Shown: positions 18,746 to 27,362 of the stretch, piece after piece
Layout: the number at the start of each line of letters is the position of its first letter
How positions within the stretch are numbered: position 1 is the stretch's first letter
Assembly (NCBI RefSeq): GCF_005116655.2
Contig: NZ_CP050698.1
Location: 2,386,501 to 2,450,500, forward strand
Source: Desulfosediminicola flagellatus
GTDB lineage: Bacteria > Desulfobacterota > Desulfobulbia > Desulfobulbales > Desulfocapsaceae
Reading direction: 5' to 3'
DNA length: 64,000 nucleotides
The notes under the pieces: model-generated
Seen by the model: the letters and a program-made list of their open reading frames with translations, nothing else
Told to the model about the DNA's origin: nothing
The model's database searches: none
Made by a program: the position numbers and the translations under genes

Positions 18746-20134
18746 TTATCCGAATTGTTCAGGATCATCATGGATACTGAGGTTTTCGAACATAGTGAAT
18801 TCTTTAATGAATGTCAATTTAACGGTGCCGGTGGGCCCATTTCGTTGTTTACCTATGATAATTTCAGAGATACCGCGGTTCGGGTTATCTTCGGCTTTGT
18901 TATATACTTCGTCACGGTAAATGAACATAATAATATCGGCATCCTGCTCGATTGCACCTGATTCTCGAAGATCTGACATCATCGGGCGTTTATCAGTACG
19001 ACTTTCAAGGCCCCGGTTAAGCTGGGAGAGGGCAATGACCGGTACATTGTGCTCTTTTGCTACGGCTTTTAATGATCGTGAAATTTCACTAATTTCCTGG
19101 GTTCTGTTTTCGGTGCTGCTCCGCCCTGTCATAAGCTGAAGGTAATCGACGACGATGAGGCCGATATCATGCTGCGCAGCGAGACGACGAACTTTAGCTC
19201 GCATATCAAGAACAGAGATGCCTGGTTGGTCATCAATAAAAATAGGAGCTTCTGAAAGCATACCAACAGCACGGGTAAGTTTCGGCCAGTCTTCATCGTG
19301 CAGTTTACCTGTTCGGATACGTTGCGAGTCAATTCTTCCTGCAGAGCTTAAAAGACGCATGACGAGTTGTTCTTTGGACATCTCAAGACTGAAGACAGCA
19401 ACACCTATTTTTTCGATCAACGCGGCATGTTGAGCAATGTTCATTGCAAAGGATGTCTTACCCATGGATGGTCGTGCGGCCAAAATGATAAGATCAGATG
19501 GCTGCAAACCGGCAGTCATTTTATCAAGCATTGCATATCCGGTGGGTACACCTGTGATAAGTTCTTTACGCTTGTAGAGCTGTTCTACCATCTGGAAAGC
19601 ACCAGGAACAACCTGCTTTATATGTGTAAAGCCTTTACCACCCTTAGAGCCCGCGATATCGAAAATAGCCTGCTCAGCTTCATCTACGAGTATATCGATG
19701 TCACCCTGTTCCTCGTAGCACCTTGCCGCAATGTCTGTGTTGACATTAATTAAATTTCTTAGAATCGATTTCTGACGTACGATTTTCGCATATGACGCAA
19801 TATTAGCTGTAACGGGTACAATAGAAGTAAGTGTAGCTAGATACCCGGCACCACCGACTGCCTCAAGTTGATTGCGATCGTTTAATAAGTTAGTAATTGT
19901 CAGCAGATCCTGAGGCTCATTAGAATCAAAAAGGTCAAGCATTGATTCATAAATGATCTTATGCGCGTCTCTGTAAAAATCTTTCGGTTTTAAAATTTCG
20001 AGTACAGTTCCAAATGACTTGTCTTTAAGCAGAATAGAACCAAGTACAGCTTGTTCGGCCTCCAGATTCTGTGGCGGAATTTTTGCACTGGGGATCTGAT
20101 TGGTGGGCATTGAATGTGGTGCTATCTCGTTCAT
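18746..20134 (-). CDS. dnaB: replicative DNA helicase DnaB
   Basis: This is a hexameric 5'-3' helicase of the replication fork. The 462 residues comprise an N-terminal primase-interaction domain (about 20-125), a linker, and a RecA-like domain with Walker A ARPSMGKTS at 220-228, Walker B around IGLIVVDYLQLM and the RSLKAVAKEHNVPVIALSQLNR region. There is no intein. It lies 187 bases after rplI on the same strand, but two hairpins in the gap suggest it is at least partly transcribed separately from the ribosomal operon. Confidence 0.97.
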   Translation of the reverse strand: MNEIAPHSMPTNQIPSAKIPPQNLEAEQAVLGSILLKDKSFGTVLEILKPKDFYRDAHKIIYESMLDLFDSNEPQDLLTITNLLNDRNQLEAVGGAGYLATLTSIVPVTANIASYAKIVRQKSILRNLINVNTDIAARCYEEQGDIDILVDEAEQAIFDIAGSKGGKGFTHIKQVVPGAFQMVEQLYKRKELITGVPTGYAMLDKMTAGLQPSDLIILAARPSMGKTSFAMNIAQHAALIEKIGVAVFSLEMSKEQLVMRLLSSAGRIDSQRIRTGKLHDEDWPKLTRAVGMLSEAPIFIDDQPGISVLDMRAKVRRLAAQHDIGLIVVDYLQLMTGRSSTENRTQEISEISRSLKAVAKEHNVPVIALSQLNRGLESRTDKRPMMSDLRESGAIEQDADIIMFIYRDEVYNKAEDNPNRGISEIIIGKQRNGPTGTVKLTFIKEFTMFENLSIHDDPEQFG

Positions 20135-20183
20135 AATATCCGGCTTTAAAAAAATCTTGAAAACTGTCTACAGCTTAAACGAA

Positions 20184-20220
20184 AAACACACCATGCAGGC
20201 CGAGCCTATATGGTGTGTTT
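20184..20220 (-). terminator. rho-independent terminator after rplI
   Basis: AAACACACCAT (20184-20194) pairs with ATGGTGTGTTT (20210-20220) around a 15-base loop. Read on the minus strand, the right arm continues into a T-run (TTTTT). It would stop the rpsF-rplI transcript before dnaB. Confidence 0.75.
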
Positions 20221-20238
20221 CGATTCGGCTGTACAAAG

Positions 20239-20267
20239 ATCCGTTATACGAAATACGTATAACGGAT
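20239..20267 (-). repeat. perfect 12-bp palindrome between rplI and dnaB
   Basis: ATCCGTTATACG (20239-20250) is the exact reverse complement of CGTATAACGGAT (20256-20267), with loop AAATA. It lies upstream of the terminator on the minus strand. It could be an operator for dnaB, a first terminator hairpin or an RNA-processing site. Confidence 0.6.
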
Positions 20268-20321
20268 GTACTGCGCTGCAGTGACCAGTTACCTGGAAAC
20301 TGCATGATAATCTAAGATTGA

Positions 20322-20777
20322 TTACGCTTCAATTGATGCGCGAACAACCTTTACGGTGATATCTGCAACCATCTGGAAGCCGACCTTAACCTGCACAGCG
20401 GTCTCTCCGATTGTCTTGATAGCATCGTTGAGTATTATCTGTTTTTTGTCGATTACAACGCCCATTTCAGCGAGTTTCTGACAAATATCAGAACTGGTGA
20501 CAGAACCGAAGAGGCGATCATCATCTCCAGCAAGCTGTTCGATAACAATTTCCCGACCTGCAATTTTCTTTGCAAGATTATCAGCCTGTTTCTTCTGCTC
20601 AGCAAGACGAGCTTCGATTTCAGCTTTATTTTGCTCGAGGGCAGCAAGGTTATCCTTGGTTGCAGCAACAGCCTTACCCTGAGGAAGAAGATAGTTTCGT
20701 CCGTAACCGGACTTAACAGTCACTACGTCACCTTCCTGGCCAAGAGTGCTGATGGTTTCCTTTAAAATGAGTTCCAT
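20322..20777 (-). CDS. rplI: 50S ribosomal protein L9
   Basis: The 151-residue protein binds 23S rRNA at the base of the L1 stalk. It has the N-terminal rRNA-binding domain with GQEGDVVTVKSGYGRNYLLPQGKA (14-37), the long connecting helix (about 40-75, E/K/A-rich) and the C-terminal domain with the LFGSVTSSDI segment. It ends the rpsF-rpsR-DUF2232-rplI operon and has a clean ribosome site (AAGGAG) before its ATG. Confidence 0.98.
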   Translation of the reverse strand: MELILKETISTLGQEGDVVTVKSGYGRNYLLPQGKAVAATKDNLAALEQNKAEIEARLAEQKKQADNLAKKIAGREIVIEQLAGDDDRLFGSVTSSDICQKLAEMGVVIDKKQIILNDAIKTIGETAVQVKVGFQMVADITVKVVRASIEA

Positions 20778-20835
20778 TTTTAACTCCTTGTATTGTGTAT
20801 GTAAAATTTATATGAATCAATGTTCCATATAAATT

Positions 20836-21852
20836 TTATTCGTCTTTCGGACCCGTTTCGGGGGTGTCTTCAGTTTTTTTCAATTTGCGGAAATCAAACC
20901 ATGTGTCGGCAATTCCGACTACAAGCAGAACGATGGTACCAAATGACTGAAATATAACCATTACATAAACAAATGATCTAAACAGTATCGGTACGTTCCA
21001 TTTGTGCATATAAAAAACACATACTGAGAATCCCTGAAAACTATAAACTACACTTAGTAAAATCAAAAGGTTTGCGGAGATGCTCCGTATTACGCCCAGT
21101 GGAAAAAAAGCTAGTACAGCGCAACAAATTCCAACCCAAATCAGTTTATCCGGTAGTTGCCAATATCTGTAACTTGGCCATATTTGGCGATCACAGAACC
21201 TGATAGCCAGTCTATTTCCAAATACCATTGTCATCCAGACTGAAAGAAACGTACAACTGATGAAAATCGATGGTAATAAAAGCGTAATAACCATTTTCAT
21301 CTGTTTCAGGGTTGCTTCATACATCACCATGCCTTCGGCGTCTATAGCGCCGCTTTGGCTGTAGTACGCCATCAATGCATCAATAGATGAGTGCACTGCG
21401 TTTATCAGCGAACCATAAGGTGATAATCCTTCTCTGGCACTGAGCAAAGCAATTAATATTGCCCAGCATATCGATTGGGTAACTGCTCCTTTAAATCCGG
21501 ATAATGCCGGCGAATCACCTTTAAGTCCAGATTGGGCTATTACATAGCCTGCTGGCATGAGTGAGCACGAAAAGAGTAGTCCGTCAACCGATTGAGTAAC
21601 CATGCCGGCAACAAGTGCCAGGCCAGTACCTGCAAGGATGAATTTGTTGCCGATACTCATGCCATATTTGATTAGGTAGAAAAAAATCAAAAGTGGCAGG
21701 AATATGTGTAGCCATCCAAACAAAGACCATGCCAAACCGGGTAGGCCGGGAAGAGTTAAGGCTGCAAATATTACAAGGATGTTCGCGAATATTCGCTTAA
21801 CTTCCGGCTGAGATTTAGGTTGGTCCACCGTACGTAATTCCTTTGATTCCAA
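20836..21852 (-). CDS. DUF2232 polytopic membrane protein (YybS-like)
   Basis: The 338-residue protein has about eight membrane segments and a charged C-terminal tail (KKTEDTPETGPKDE). Between S18 and L9 is the characteristic position of DUF2232 proteins in Firmicutes and Deltaproteobacteria. Their function is unknown. The start is a TTG (21850-21852) placed immediately after the rpsR stop, so TAA and TTG abut. AGGGG just before the stop can serve as ribosome site, implying translation by re-initiation. A GTG eight codons downstream is an alternative. Confidence 0.85.
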   Translation of the reverse strand: MESKELRTVDQPKSQPEVKRIFANILVIFAALTLPGLPGLAWSLFGWLHIFLPLLIFFYLIKYGMSIGNKFILAGTGLALVAGMVTQSVDGLLFSCSLMPAGYVIAQSGLKGDSPALSGFKGAVTQSICWAILIALLSAREGLSPYGSLINAVHSSIDALMAYYSQSGAIDAEGMVMYEATLKQMKMVITLLLPSIFISCTFLSVWMTMVFGNRLAIRFCDRQIWPSYRYWQLPDKLIWVGICCAVLAFFPLGVIRSISANLLILLSVVYSFQGFSVCVFYMHKWNVPILFRSFVYVMVIFQSFGTIVLLVVGIADTWFDFRKLKKTEDTPETGPKDE

Positions 21853-22095
21853 TTACCCCTGAGAAGAGCCTGAATACGGAAGCAAGGCAATGTGACGTGC
21901 CTGCTTTATTGCTTCACACAACTGGCGTTGGTGCGTAGCGCAAGTACCGAGAATTCGTCGTGGAATGATCTTGCCACGCTCAGTAACGAAATTTCTCAAT
22001 GTTTTTACGTCTTTATAATTGATAGTTTGCTCTTTGTCACCGCAGAAGCGACATACTTTTTTGCGTGAGAAGAGTTTTTTCTGTGGTCTAGCCAT
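21853..22095 (-). CDS. rpsR: 30S ribosomal protein S18
   Basis: The 80-residue protein pairs with S6 on the 16S rRNA platform. The family core is present: [19 protein letters not shown] and [22 protein letters not shown]. Near the N-terminus [12 protein letters not shown] has a Cys-x2-Cys pair that could form part of a zinc site, though a full four-ligand ribbon is not visible. It lies 27 bases after rpsF with AGGAG before its ATG. Confidence 0.97.
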   Translation of the reverse strand: MARPQKKLFSRKKVCRFCGDKEQTINYKDVKTLRNFVTERGKIIPRRILGTCATHQRQLCEAIKQARHIALLPYSGSSQG

Positions 22096-22122
22096 TGTGA
22101 TTCTCCTTAAATAGGTCTGTTA

Positions 22123-22605
22123 TTAAGCAGATTTCTCTTCTTCTGCGTCAGCTTCTACAGCTGTTTTTTCAGTTTCTTTTACTTCAGTGTCTTTTACTTC
22201 AGTAGTTGCACTATCGGAATCAGTAGCTTCTGAAGCCTCTTCTTCTGCAACCTCAGCAGCTGCTGCGTTGCGAGCTTCTGTCTCACCGATTGCTGCCTGA
22301 ACGTCTTCTTCAGTCATGCTGTCAGCAGTCTTAATGGTGAGATACTTGAGTACTGAGTCATCAATTCTGAATTTACGTTCGATCTCTGCAACAGCTGCAG
22401 GAGTTCCTGCGTATTCGCAGTATACGTAATAACCCTGAATTTCTTTCTTGATAGGGTAAGCAAGTTTTTTCATGCCCCATTTGTTGAGATCAATGATTGT
22501 ACCTTGCTCGTCAAGAATAATCTGCTGGCTGTAATCGATAACTTTTGTAATCTCTTCTTCACCTACTCCTGGTCGAAGAATAAAGATCAATTCATACCTT
22601 CGCAT
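22123..22605 (-). CDS. rpsF: 30S ribosomal protein S6 with acidic tail
   Basis: Residues 1-95 are a standard S6 fold starting MRRYELIFILRPG and containing KKLAYPIKKEIQGYYVYCEY. From about residue 96 to 160 there is an Ala/Glu/Thr-rich acidic extension. S6 of E. coli has a short tail that RimK glutamylates, and longer low-complexity tails occur in Deltaproteobacteria. It is first in its operon, with GAGGAGG upstream of the ATG and a candidate S6:S18 regulatory hairpin in the leader. Confidence 0.97.
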   Translation of the reverse strand: MRRYELIFILRPGVGEEEITKVIDYSQQIILDEQGTIIDLNKWGMKKLAYPIKKEIQGYYVYCEYAGTPAAVAEIERKFRIDDSVLKYLTIKTADSMTEEDVQAAIGETEARNAAAAEVAEEEASEATDSDSATTEVKDTEVKETEKTAVEADAEEEKSA

Positions 22606-22627
22606 GTGTTCCTCCTCGTGGACTCAT

Positions 22628-22658
22628 GGCTTTGGGTCTATGACCCTGTTTTCGGCCC
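22628..22658 (-). promoter_or_regulatory. candidate S6:S18-binding leader hairpin
   Basis: On the minus strand the rpsF leader folds as GGC, an internal loop CGAAAACA, stem GGGTC-ATA-GACCC, a loop AAA, then GCC. A two-part stem with CCGA in the asymmetric bulge matches the general form of the known rpsF autoregulatory motif, which mimics the S18 site on 16S rRNA. The match is by eye only. Confidence 0.45.
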
Positions 22659-22816
22659 TCGCTTACTGTACTTCTGTGCAGAGAGCGAAGAGGTGTATGA
22701 CAGACACTATTGTACCGCCATACGGTTTAGTTATACATATAGACACGTAAAACATGTATATCTTGTCTATATGTCAAAACTCTACATAATACTGTTATGA
22801 CATGCCTGTGTCAAAC

Positions 22817-23206
22817 TTAATTTTTAGACTTTTCTTCAGCTTTGATCCTCTCCCATTGTTCTCGAAGTTCGTGTTCACTCATAATTGTTTTTCCTGCGAA
22901 GACATGAGGGTGGCGTCTGATGAGCTTTTGAGTGACCCCTTCGATTACCTCACCGATATTGAATGTTCCTGTCTCACTGTTGATCTCAGATGTCATTACT
23001 ATCAGAAAAAGAAGGTCTCCTAGTTCCTCGCAGAGATTTTCAGAATCGTTGTTTTCTATTGCTGCGAGCAGTTCTTCAAATTCAGATTTGAGGTATTTTA
23101 CAAGTGATGTGGTTGTTTGACGCTTATCCCATGGGCATCCGTGTTCTGAGCGTAACTCCATTACCGTTTCTGTAAGCTTTGAGAATTTTTTGTTTAAATC
23201 CGACAT
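22817..23206 (-). CDS. mazG: MazG-family nucleotide pyrophosphohydrolase
   Basis: The 129-residue single-domain protein hydrolyses non-canonical or surplus NTPs to NMP and pyrophosphate. The metal-binding pattern is intact: CPWDKRQT after the first helix, EFEELLAAIE and EELGDLLFLIVM supply the E-x2-E and E-x2-D clusters, and RRHPHVF closes the domain. It is half the length of E. coli MazG, which has two such domains, as is common. I chose the ATG at 23206. Upstream in-frame codons to 23263 are open but have no family match. Confidence 0.9.
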   Translation of the reverse strand: MSDLNKKFSKLTETVMELRSEHGCPWDKRQTTTSLVKYLKSEFEELLAAIENNDSENLCEELGDLLFLIVMTSEINSETGTFNIGEVIEGVTQKLIRRHPHVFAGKTIMSEHELREQWERIKAEEKSKN

Positions 23207-23364
23207 GGTGGCACCGATTGCGATGGTGATTATTGTATAGTTTGTAGTGGGGATGGTCATCAAACATCCAAATAATACAGGACTTTTTTTAGCTAGGGCG
23301 ATATAAAAAAAGTTGACATTATGTCCCTGACCAACTAAGTAGCTTTCGTAGAAAGTGATTGAAA

Positions 23365-23440
23365 GTTGTCATGACCTAACCATGGCAACATGGTTTCCAT
23401 GGGCGAGCGAAAGCGTAACCGACTGCATAAATGTTGTCAT
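23365..23440 (+). promoter_or_regulatory. structured leader of the AP2-like gene
   Basis: The octamer GTTGTCAT occurs at 23365-23372 and again at 23433-23440. Between them AACCATG-GCAA-CATGGTT (23378-23395) forms a 7-bp hairpin capped by a GNRA tetraloop. A second GAAA-capped small stem lies near 23405-23415, and GGTT/AACC can pair around it. TTGACA at 23313-23318 is a possible -35. This is suggestive of a structured 5' UTR but matches no riboswitch class I know. Confidence 0.4.
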
Positions 23441-23490
23441 CTCTTTTGCTAGGAAACCTTTAGAGGTATTTAAAGAAGAAGAGGAATTTG

Positions 23491-23940
23491 ATGGAAGAAG
23501 ATAAGAGAGAGAAGTTGTTGCTTGAAAAGCACAAAGACATTGCACGTATCGATCAGGAGTCAAAGCGCACGCATGGCTGGTATGTGAGAGTTCGTTTTTT
23601 GGGGAAAACGCACTCGAAATTTTTTTCAGACAAGAAATGTGGTGGTAGATATTCCAGTCTGTTGTCCGCCATTTCCTGGCGCGATAAAACTGAAAAAAAG
23701 CTCGGAAAAATCCGCACCAACAAACACATGGTTACTGTCAGCAATTCCAGTACTGGCGTTGTGGGTGTGAGACTTAACGACAAGCTTAACAGATACGAGG
23801 TAAGCTGGGTCACCCATCAGGGTAAGCAGGGTAAAACCTCTGTTTCGATTAAGAAGCACGGAAAAAAGAGTGCTTTCACCAAAGCTTGCGCAATTCGTCA
23901 GGACAAAGAAAGAGCTCGTTTGGAATACACAGCATCCTAA
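23491..23940 (+). CDS. AP2/ERF-domain-like DNA-binding protein
   Basis: The 149-residue basic protein starts at an ATG preceded by GAGG six bases upstream; a TTG one codon earlier is less likely. Residues about 85-145 (STGVVGVRLN, then RYEVSWV, then AFTKACAIRQDKE) follow the three-strand-plus-helix layout of AP2 domains. Residues about 28-75 (GWYVRVRFLG through SAISWRDKTE) look like a second, diverged copy. Bacterial AP2 domains are best known inside HNH homing endonucleases, and free-standing ones are reported in some Deltaproteobacteria. No nuclease domain is present. It could be a chromosomally domesticated DNA-binding protein. The gene stands alone with its own leader and terminator. Confidence 0.7.
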   Translation: MEEDKREKLLLEKHKDIARIDQESKRTHGWYVRVRFLGKTHSKFFSDKKCGGRYSSLLSAISWRDKTEKKLGKIRTNKHMVTVSNSSTGVVGVRLNDKLNRYEVSWVTHQGKQGKTSVSIKKHGKKSAFTKACAIRQDKERARLEYTAS

Positions 23941-23955
23941 GCAGTAAACTATCTT

Positions 23956-24007
23956 ACCGCCGGTTTTGTCTCTTGGCTTTTGCCAGATGATTCCGGCGGT
24001 TTTTTTT
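23956..24007 (+). terminator. rho-independent terminator after the AP2-like gene
   Basis: ACCGCCGG (23956-23963) pairs with CCGGCGGT (23993-24000), followed by a run of T to 24007. The long loop contains a smaller hairpin (TGGC/GCCA). Confidence 0.8.
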
Positions 24008-24235
24008 ATAGCAGAGAAGTAAAAGGCAGAGTTCCCTCTGTTCTTACCAGTTTGGTTCAGGAGTTGATTCCGGATTATCCTTACGTTTCTTACGCTTTGG
24101 TTAGGAAAACTGTTAGCAATTTCCTAAATACTGGTTGACATTTATGCTAAAAAAGTTTTTTATTTATTGTTTCGGATTTATATATTGCAGAGCTTGTAAA
24201 AAATAACGAAGTTTCCATGTAAAGAGGTTCACATA
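24008..24235 (+). promoter_or_regulatory. rplU promoter region with an inverted repeat
   Basis: TTGACA at 24135-24140 and TTTTAT at 24158-24163 (17-base spacer) form a likely sigma-70 promoter 70 bases before rplU. Immediately upstream is the perfect dyad TTAGGAAA (24101-24108), 11 bases, TTTCCTAA (24120-24127), a candidate operator. The rest of the stretch is non-coding and A/T-rich. Confidence 0.5.
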
Positions 24236-24547
24236 ATGTATGCAATAGTTCGCACAGGCGGAAAACAATACCAGGTTGCTTGTGGTGACACCCTGCGAGT
24301 TGAAAAACTTGCTGGTGACATCGGAGACAGTGTAGACCTGAATGACGTACTGATGGTTGTGGAAGGGGAAGAAGTTAAAGTTGGACAGCCCCTTCTTGAG
24401 AATGCAAAGGTCGTTGCCAAAATTGCAGAGCAGGGCAAGTCCAAAAAAGTTCTCGTATTCAAGAAAAAGCGTCGTAAAGGCTACCGCCTGAAAAAAGGTC
24501 ATAGGCAATCCTATACCTCATTGAAGATTGAAGAGATCAAAGCCTGA
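24236..24547 (+). CDS. rplU: 50S ribosomal protein L21
   Basis: The 103-residue protein binds 23S rRNA and contacts L20. Family motifs are present: MYAIVRTGGKQYQV at the start, KVVAKIAEQGKSKKVLVFKKKRRKGYRLKKGHRQ in the rRNA-binding region and YTSLKIEEI at the end. Its length is normal. It is first in the rplU-rpmA pair, the universal order upstream of obg. Confidence 0.98.
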   Translation: MYAIVRTGGKQYQVACGDTLRVEKLAGDIGDSVDLNDVLMVVEGEEVKVGQPLLENAKVVAKIAEQGKSKKVLVFKKKRRKGYRLKKGHRQSYTSLKIEEIKA

Positions 24548-24627
24548 TTCACATTTTATCAGGGTTGAAACGATTTTGATGAACATACCGACATGCGTTA
24601 TTGTCTGTCGGAGGAAGGAGCAATACA

Positions 24628-24885
24628 ATGGCACATAAAAAAGCCGGTGGTAGTTCGAGAAACGGTCGCGATAGCGAAGGTCAAAGACGGGGTGTAAAAC
24701 GTTTTGGCGGTCAGGTAGTAAAAGCAGGAAACATTCTTGTTAGACAGCTTGGAACAAAAATTCACCCGGGCACCAATGTAGGCTGTGGTCGTGACTACAC
24801 TCTCTTTGCCAAAGTTGACGGCGTTGTAACATTCGAAGATTTCGGAAAAAACAAAAAACGTGTAAGTGTTTATCCTGCCGTTTAA
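24628..24885 (+). CDS. rpmA: 50S ribosomal protein L27
   Basis: The 85-residue protein has an N-terminal tail ([15 protein letters not shown]) that reaches the peptidyl-transferase centre, followed by the barrel with [23 protein letters not shown]. The ATG at 24628 is chosen because GGAGGAAGGAG precedes it and the sequence starts exactly as family members do after Met. An open stretch of nine codons upstream has no match. There is no cleavable pre-sequence as in Firmicutes. Confidence 0.98.
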   Translation: MAHKKAGGSSRNGRDSEGQRRGVKRFGGQVVKAGNILVRQLGTKIHPGTNVGCGRDYTLFAKVDGVVTFEDFGKNKKRVSVYPAV

Positions 24886-24948
24886 CGTCATTGACAAATA
24901 AGCTGCCTATTTGAAGGACGAAAAATATACGTCCGGATAATCTGAGAG

Positions 24949-24985
24949 ACTCGACCTCCATTCTCGTGAAGGTCGAGTTTTTTTT
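24949..24985 (+). terminator. rho-independent terminator after rpmA
   Basis: ACTCGACCT (24949-24957) pairs with AGGTCGAGT (24970-24978) around a 12-base loop and runs into nine or more T. It separates the ribosomal pair from obg. Confidence 0.88.
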
Positions 24986-25051
24986 TGCACTTTAGACGGT
25001 ACCAGGCTCTCCATTTTACCTGTTATTTTAAAGATATATTTAAAAGCTTAA

Positions 25052-26068
<1,017 letters not shown>

Positions 26069-26119
26069 CTTGTCCAGGTTTGTAACCACCCAAGATTAAG
26101 AATTACATTACGTTCTCCT

Positions 26120-27277
26120 ATGACTATTCAGGTAGATAAAGAAGAAGGCCTTTACTTCCGCCAGACGCTTTTCGATAAAGCCAAACGTGTGGTTGTTAAG
26201 GTTGGAAGCGCCATCCTTACAGATGAGGATGGTATGAATCATGCTGTAGTTGACAATCTGGCCAAAGAAATTTCTTTTCTACATGATAGTGGAAGAGAAG
26301 TCATTCTTGTCAGCTCAGGTGCTGTTGCCGCAGGAAGAAGAAAGATATCGTATACTCCGCAGGGCGAAATTACCATTCGCGAAAAACAGGCACTTGCAGC
26401 GATCGGTCAATCGGTTCTGATGCATGAGTACGACGAAGCTTTTGCTAAGCATGGCAAAAAAATAGCTCAGATCCTACTGACCCATGCTGATTTGTCTCAT
26501 CGAGACCGATATCTCAATGTCCGAAATACAATTGCTACATTATTTCAGTTCGGCATTATCCCAATAATTAACGAAAATGACACGGTTTCAGCAGAGGAGT
26601 TGCGCTTTAGCGATAATGACACGCTGGGTGCGTTGCTTTCGAACCTCATTGAAGCTGATATGTTCATCTGTTTGACTGATGTTGTCGGCTTGTATAACGG
26701 AAATCCTCATACCGATCCAGACGCCAAGCCTATATATACAGTTACAGAGGTGACGCCTGAAATTGAGGCTATGGCAGGCAATGTGAAAAGTGCGTTGGGT
26801 ACAGGGGGCATGCAGAGCAAAATACGGGCAGCGAAAATGGTTGCAGCCAGTGGCGGTAGTTCCTTTATCGGGCCGGGACGTGCAGAAAATATTTTACAAC
26901 ATCTTTTCAGCGGAGAGATGGTCGGTACGTTTTTTCTGCCGAGATCTTCTAAGTTGCCAAGTCGCAAACATTGGATAGCCTATGTACTTAAACCCAAGGG
27001 GCGTTTGACCCTTGATTCTGGTGCGTGTGAGGCTCTTGTAAAGAAAGGCAAAAGTCTTCTTCCTTCCGGAGTAACTGATGTTATAGGTGATTTTGGTGTA
27101 GGCGATTCAGTTGAGTGCTGCAATACTGACGGGAATGTTATTTCTGTCGGCCTGATTAATTATACTTCAGATAATGTGAAGAAGATAATGGGCAAGAAAA
27201 CCACCATGATTTCAGAAGTTTTGGGGTATAAAGATAGCGATGAAATAATGCATCGTGATAACCTGGTGCTGATGTAG
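26120..27277 (+). CDS. proB: glutamate 5-kinase
   Basis: ProB phosphorylates glutamate to gamma-glutamyl phosphate, the first step of proline synthesis. The 385 residues contain the amino-acid-kinase domain (VVVKVGSAIL at 25-34, VSSGAVAAGRR, NENDTVS, SDNDTLGALLSNLIEAD and GTGGMQSKIRAA) and a C-terminal PUA domain (about 290-370). Proline feedback normally acts on the kinase domain. It has no strong Shine-Dalgarno sequence. It lies 51 bases after obg and 85 bases before proA. Confidence 0.97.
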   Translation: MTIQVDKEEGLYFRQTLFDKAKRVVVKVGSAILTDEDGMNHAVVDNLAKEISFLHDSGREVILVSSGAVAAGRRKISYTPQGEITIREKQALAAIGQSVLMHEYDEAFAKHGKKIAQILLTHADLSHRDRYLNVRNTIATLFQFGIIPIINENDTVSAEELRFSDNDTLGALLSNLIEADMFICLTDVVGLYNGNPHTDPDAKPIYTVTEVTPEIEAMAGNVKSALGTGGMQSKIRAAKMVAASGGSSFIGPGRAENILQHLFSGEMVGTFFLPRSSKLPSRKHWIAYVLKPKGRLTLDSGACEALVKKGKSLLPSGVTDVIGDFGVGDSVECCNTDGNVISVGLINYTSDNVKKIMGKKTTMISEVLGYKDSDEIMHRDNLVLM

Positions 27278-27362
27278 TTCGGATTATAACGACCTGACCC
27301 GATATACGAGTAACCTCTAAAGGGTTTATACATTTTTAAAATACATAGGTATAGGCAGATTC

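Noticed and set aside
19367..19753. 128-residue plus-strand frame inside dnaB
   Set aside because: Antisense shadow of a conserved helicase, with no supporting features.
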